From Colius striatus (lineage: Eukaryota; Chordata; Aves; Coliiformes; Coliidae): 64,000 nucleotides of DNA. Under the pieces are notes generated by a model. It saw nothing but the letters and a program-made list of their open reading frames with translations, searched no databases and had not been told where the DNA came from. Below are positions 60,230 through 64,000 of the stretch, in pieces. The stretch is taken from the NCBI RefSeq assembly GCF_028858725.1, contig NC_084763.1, forward strand, positions 22,005,501 to 22,069,500. Reading direction: 5' to 3'. The position numbers and the translations under genes are program-made. Position 1 is the first letter of the stretch. Each line of letters begins with the position of its first letter.

Positions 60230-60382
60230 GGGCCCGCTCAGTTCATGTGCTTTGGAAGCCCCAAAGTTCAGGCAGCAGCACTTGCACTCTTCAAAGAGAG
60301 GATGCCAGCATGCATGAAAGGGGTTGGAACCCAGGAACAAGTGGTGTGGGAAGAGTATTACAGAGCTGTCCAAAACCCAGCA
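60230..60382 (+). CDS. Unidentified exon-like ORF
   Basis: Between an acceptor TTTTCTTACAG and a donor GTAATT lies a 153-base open stretch in phase 0, GPAQFMCFGSPKVQAAALAL to EEYYRAVQNPA. Its amino acid mix (Met, Trp, Tyr, Cys present, few rare runs) looks protein-like and base composition is richer in GC than its flanks. The frame stays open past the donor until 60460. I recognise no family. It is not part of the known HACL1 or COLQ proteins as I recall them. It could be an exon of an unknown gene, a captured retroelement piece or chance. Confidence 0.3.
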
Positions 60383-60460
60383 GGTAATTTAACTGTGGCA
60401 CTGCAGGTGAAGCCGTCAGCAGCCACAAGAAAATGGTCAGGTATAAGGAATAAGAAGTGA

Positions 60461-61040
60461 GATTTGTTACTTTTTCAGCACCTCACAAGATAGTTTAAGC
60501 TGTTGAGTATTGCAGCCTCTTGGTATACTCAGCTTGCTAACAGGTTTAGTTTGCAGGAATTACTAATATTTCAATTATTATGTTTCATTTTGTCTACAGT
60601 GAATTCTGTAGACTCTCTGCCTTGTGAACATTTGGATGTATATCATGTATTCTTGCCTTCAGTTGTTCTAACCATATAGTATATATCCATTATGATGAGG
60701 AATCAGATGTATACTTGGTCTTGTTTTTAAGGACACATGCAAACTCGCAAGCGCATTTAAAACAAGTAACAATGCCTCTTCAGGCCTGCCACTCTGCACC
60801 CAAGAAATGAGCATACACTGACTCTAAACTACAGAGGAGTCCTGTTAAAAAATGTGAGTGACTTCTGCCCTGACTACATCATTGGTTTCTGTGTTGAAAT
60901 CAAAATCCCCATTTCATCTCTGTTTTTTACTGTTTAAAGAGCTTGACTGCTGTGCTGAGTAGAGAAAAGAATGCTTGGCACTCCCATGCTTAGTGATGTT
61001 CTAAAGTCAGACCTAGTAGCAGAGCTGGTCGTCTTTATCA
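60461..61040. other. Intergenic
   Basis: AT-rich; nothing recognised. Confidence 0.5.
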
Positions 61041-61335
61041 CGTAGAATCATAGAATGGTAGAGATTGGAAGTGGACCTCTAGAGATCATCTAGTTCAGCT
61101 CCCTGCTAAAGCAGGTCCATCTAGATCAAGTCACACAGGAACACATTCAGGTGGGTTTGGAAACCTCCAAAAGGTTTCCAAGTCTCCAAAAAAGTCTCCT
61201 GAAGGAGACTCCACAGACTCCCTGGGCAGCCTGTGCCAGAGCTTGCTCACTCTTACAGGAATTCTTCCTTATGTTTGAGTGAATTTTTTTTGTGTTCCAG
61301 CTTATGTCCATTATTGCCCTTAGTACTGTCACTTG
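61041..61335 (-). mobile_element. CR1 LINE 3' fragment, diverged
   Basis: Starts GTAGAATCATAGAATGGTAG, with AAAGCAGGTCCATCTAGATC, GGGCAGCCTGTGCCAGAG and TTTGTGTTCCAGC in minus-strand CR1 order. More diverged than the copy at 59.8 kb, with a small internal duplication of a CTCCAAAA unit near 61165-61195. Confidence 0.9.
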
Positions 61336-64000
61336 AGACAACAGAAATATGCAGACAATACAAGTTCTGCCAAGTTACATACTTACAGCTGAATACTGTA
61401 GTAAGAAACACTATTCTGAAGGAGATGTTTGCTGTTTCTTTTAATGATTTGATTGAAAACAGATGGGCAAGGTTTAAGGAGGCTCTTGGTAAAGCAGACC
61501 CTTCCAGCTAATTATGGCACACATGAGGATTATTTCAGTGTCTGTTCTTTCCAGGAATCTCTGGACTGCCTGAAATAGTGCTGAAATAAGAGAAATTAAT
61601 AGAATGACAATTTGCTTGCTTGAGCCAAGAGTCTAAGAAAATTTTTGGTTTTCATCAGTCTTTTCCATGGGTTGATAGAGAAGGAAGCACACTATTGAAA
61701 ATGTTGCATGAAATATTTTAATTCAGATTTTTTCACTTTTTGTCAGCTACAGTTCGTCTGAGGAATCTAAATACCAATTAATTGTGTGATACCTTGGGTC
61801 AAATTTCTTATGGATGCAGAGAAGGGATGCTTTTGGAGACAGGGTTTGAAATGCCGTGTTTTGGAGCTGAATACATGGATTAGTAACCCATTTAGGGTCA
61901 TGGAAATGACTGTGGACTAGGGTTGTCAGCAATTTAGAACAACTTTGCACATAGCTGATGAGAAATTTCCTCTAGTACATAGTGTTGGTTATGCCACCAT
62001 TTGAAGGATAGTGGAAGGCTCATATACAGTATATTTCAGTATTTCATATGTTTCAATACATACAGCGTTTGCTTCTGGAAAAAAATACTATTCCTGGGTG
62101 TCAATTTAGTTCAATGACTGTAGCAGCATGAAACTTAACATAACCTACAAGCCTACCTGAGAACCATATTTTTTGCCAGAGAGGCCCTGCTGCTCTCTTT
62201 GTGGTGGCCACAGGAGGCCTGTATACCTCTGCATCACCTTGCAGCTGCAGTGGTGAGTGCAGTGTCAACATACAGGCACTCACCCAAGCCTCAACTCCAC
62301 AGTGACTGGAGACAGGGCCCTCTCTAATGAAATCAGCACATTGAAAGTATTGGAAAAAAAATACTGGCACTTTTTTTCAAGTGTTTGAAGAAATTGTCAT
62401 CTGTCTCTTTGGCATCAAGATGATGTGCACAGATGGCATTTTATAGACCTTGGTGCTGGAAGGAGCTTGATATCAGTACTGGTGGCCTTGCAGGCACACC
62501 TTAAGTTGCAGCCAAAGCAATGCATCTTTTCAGCCAGGAGACACAATTTAGCTGTAAAAGCCTCATTATCCAGGCCATAAACCTTCTGCTTGCTCTGCAA
62601 AAACAGGCATGTTATTCAAGTTCTCAGAAAATAAGTACAAATTTTGGTAGGGAAACTAATATTTCAGCCCTACCAGTGATTTTAAGCTATCACAGGTAGG
62701 CAACTCATGCTGTGCCTCATTCCCTGTGCCTGAATTTTTATTACTTTATTACTGAATTTAGTGTAAGCTGTTTTTTCCTCAAAATTTTTATCCTCATGTG
62801 ACAATTTGCCACTTGGTAATGATGTCTTAAACATAAATGATTGAAGCTTCAAAAATAAGACTTTATCACAGAAATGCTAATGTAGCCTTCCTGATTCTGC
62901 AAAGGGAGCTGGGAAACTGCATTTGTCTAGTTTGATTAGGCTCAGCTGTTACCCCGTGTTTGAAGATGACAGACTGGATGGCTGGGCAGTAGGCTGTGCC
63001 TGGCCATTTTATGTGCTGCTGCTGCTGCAGTGAAACTATGACCTACACCTCAAAATTTGAAGCAGTGTAGAAAGGCAAAGCCTCTCCACTCACAGCCTGG
63101 CACAGCTCTTCTTGAAAGCAGCATTGAAATTGCCATCAGCTTACTAGAACACTGCAGTTCTAAAACGTAGATGTGGACTGCCTGACAGCTCTGGTGCCAG
63201 AGAAGCCTCATTGAGTTCTGGTTGCTGCAATGTCATGGGCAACACCTGTGGCCATCCATTTGCCAGGAAAAAAAACCAAAAAGGCAAGCAAATTTGGCAA
63301 TGTTTTGCTACTTCTTCCTACTGTTCTACTGTGACCTTTTTTCTTTACCCATTCAATGGTTCCATTGGTAAGGCCTTTGGGTAAACCCATGAGTGTCGTC
63401 CCCTACTACTGCTCCCCACGTCGGTTCAGCAACTCTGCTCCTGGTTTTGCATTCCACAAAGCATATTTAGGGTCCAGAGGTTATCCATGAGAGGAGAGGA
63501 AAACCAACTGTGAGAAAATGAGGCATCACACTGTTTTAAAGACAAGGTATCTGAAGCTCTTTAGGCCCTGATTTGGCAAAGTGCCTATGCACATGCTTCA
63601 CTTCAGGAGCAGTTTCACTGATGTCACTCTTGCATGCCCGAGGTTACATTCAGGGTTAAGTCTTTTGCTGGTATGCAGTAGTGTTTGATCTGTGTTTGCA
63701 TCTTCATGGAGTAATGGGCTGTAGTGCAGTATGAAGGCTGGGAGCAGGATGCTGTGTTGCCAATATCCATGAAGCTCTGGAATGAAGAGCCCAAAGGCCA
63801 GCATGACCATTAAAACAATAGCATTTTGGTTTGGGTTGGGTTAGGGTTTTTTTTTAATCTGAAAGAGTGTTAGCAGAGAAAAAAGAAGATTGTGCTTTGT
63901 GGTGTTTAATTAATTGGGCTTTTGGCAAGCTGGATGATAAATCACTTAAATGAGAAGTTGTGTGAGGAAATTGCTGCCAGATATTCTTCTCCTCTGTGCC
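61336..64000. other. Intergenic, right end of window
   Basis: COLQ is the next gene in the amniote block, but no collagen Gly-X-Y stretch or COLQ signal peptide was recognised on either strand. A (CTG)4-like run lies near 63017-63030. No RNA gene seen. Confidence 0.5.

Noticed and set aside
61336..64000. Possible start of COLQ
   Set aside because: Expected from synteny, but no signal-peptide exon or Gly-X-Y repeats could be recognised.
1..64000. CRISPR arrays, bacterial operons, tRNA and rRNA genes
   Set aside because: No regularly spaced repeats, tRNA A/B boxes with cloverleaf, or rRNA-like sequence noticed; the DNA is vertebrate nuclear.

Overview
The window is vertebrate nuclear DNA, almost certainly from a bird. 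It is AT-rich and intron-dense with GT-AG splicing, and carries several truncated CR1 LINEs, two of which keep a recognisable ATTCTATG-type 3' tail. The species cannot be told from the sequence. Three protein-coding genes are readable exon by exon: ANKRD28 (+ strand, 3' half only), BTD (- strand, complete coding region) and HACL1 (+ strand, complete coding region). This order and orientation matches the conserved amniote block ANKRD28-BTD-HACL1-COLQ. No COLQ exon was recognised in the right-hand end.

Layout. 1-18421 holds 14 coding exons of ANKRD28 (C-terminal 567 residues: ankyrin repeats plus an acidic tail), interrupted by one 5'-truncated CR1 at about 4362-4996. A long 3'UTR with several poly(A) signals follows, to about 20140. 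From about 20.1 to 28.5 kb lies a convergent intergenic region between the 3' ends of ANKRD28 and BTD; it holds a probable LTR fragment and an exon-like open stretch. BTD runs right to left from about 37.2 kb to 28571. A CpG island at about 36.2-37.2 kb is shared by BTD and HACL1, which are head to head and appear to overlap: the likely BTD 5' exon lies inside HACL1 intron 1. HACL1 has 17 coding exons from 36835 to 57690, with a nested CR1-in-CR1 in intron 3. From 57.7 to 64 kb there are two minus-strand CR1s and one unidentified exon-like ORF.

Functions. ANKRD28 is a scaffold subunit of protein phosphatase 6. Biotinidase (BTD) is a secreted nitrilase-fold enzyme that frees biotin from biocytin; its Glu/Lys/Cys triad is intact here. 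HACL1 is the peroxisomal thiamine-diphosphate lyase of fatty acid alpha-oxidation; its cofactor motifs and a C-terminal SNL peroxisomal signal are intact. The genes share no pathway. BTD and HACL1 share a promoter region.

I found no clearly new biological system. The observations most worth checking are the overlapping BTD/HACL1 first exons with a possible in-frame upstream BTD start, a 61-codon in-frame N-terminal extension of HACL1, an in-frame 49-codon extension of HACL1 exon 12, the unidentified exon-like ORF at 60230-60382, and the open stretch at 26.05-26.52 kb. Everything here was read by eye; no alignment or database search was run.
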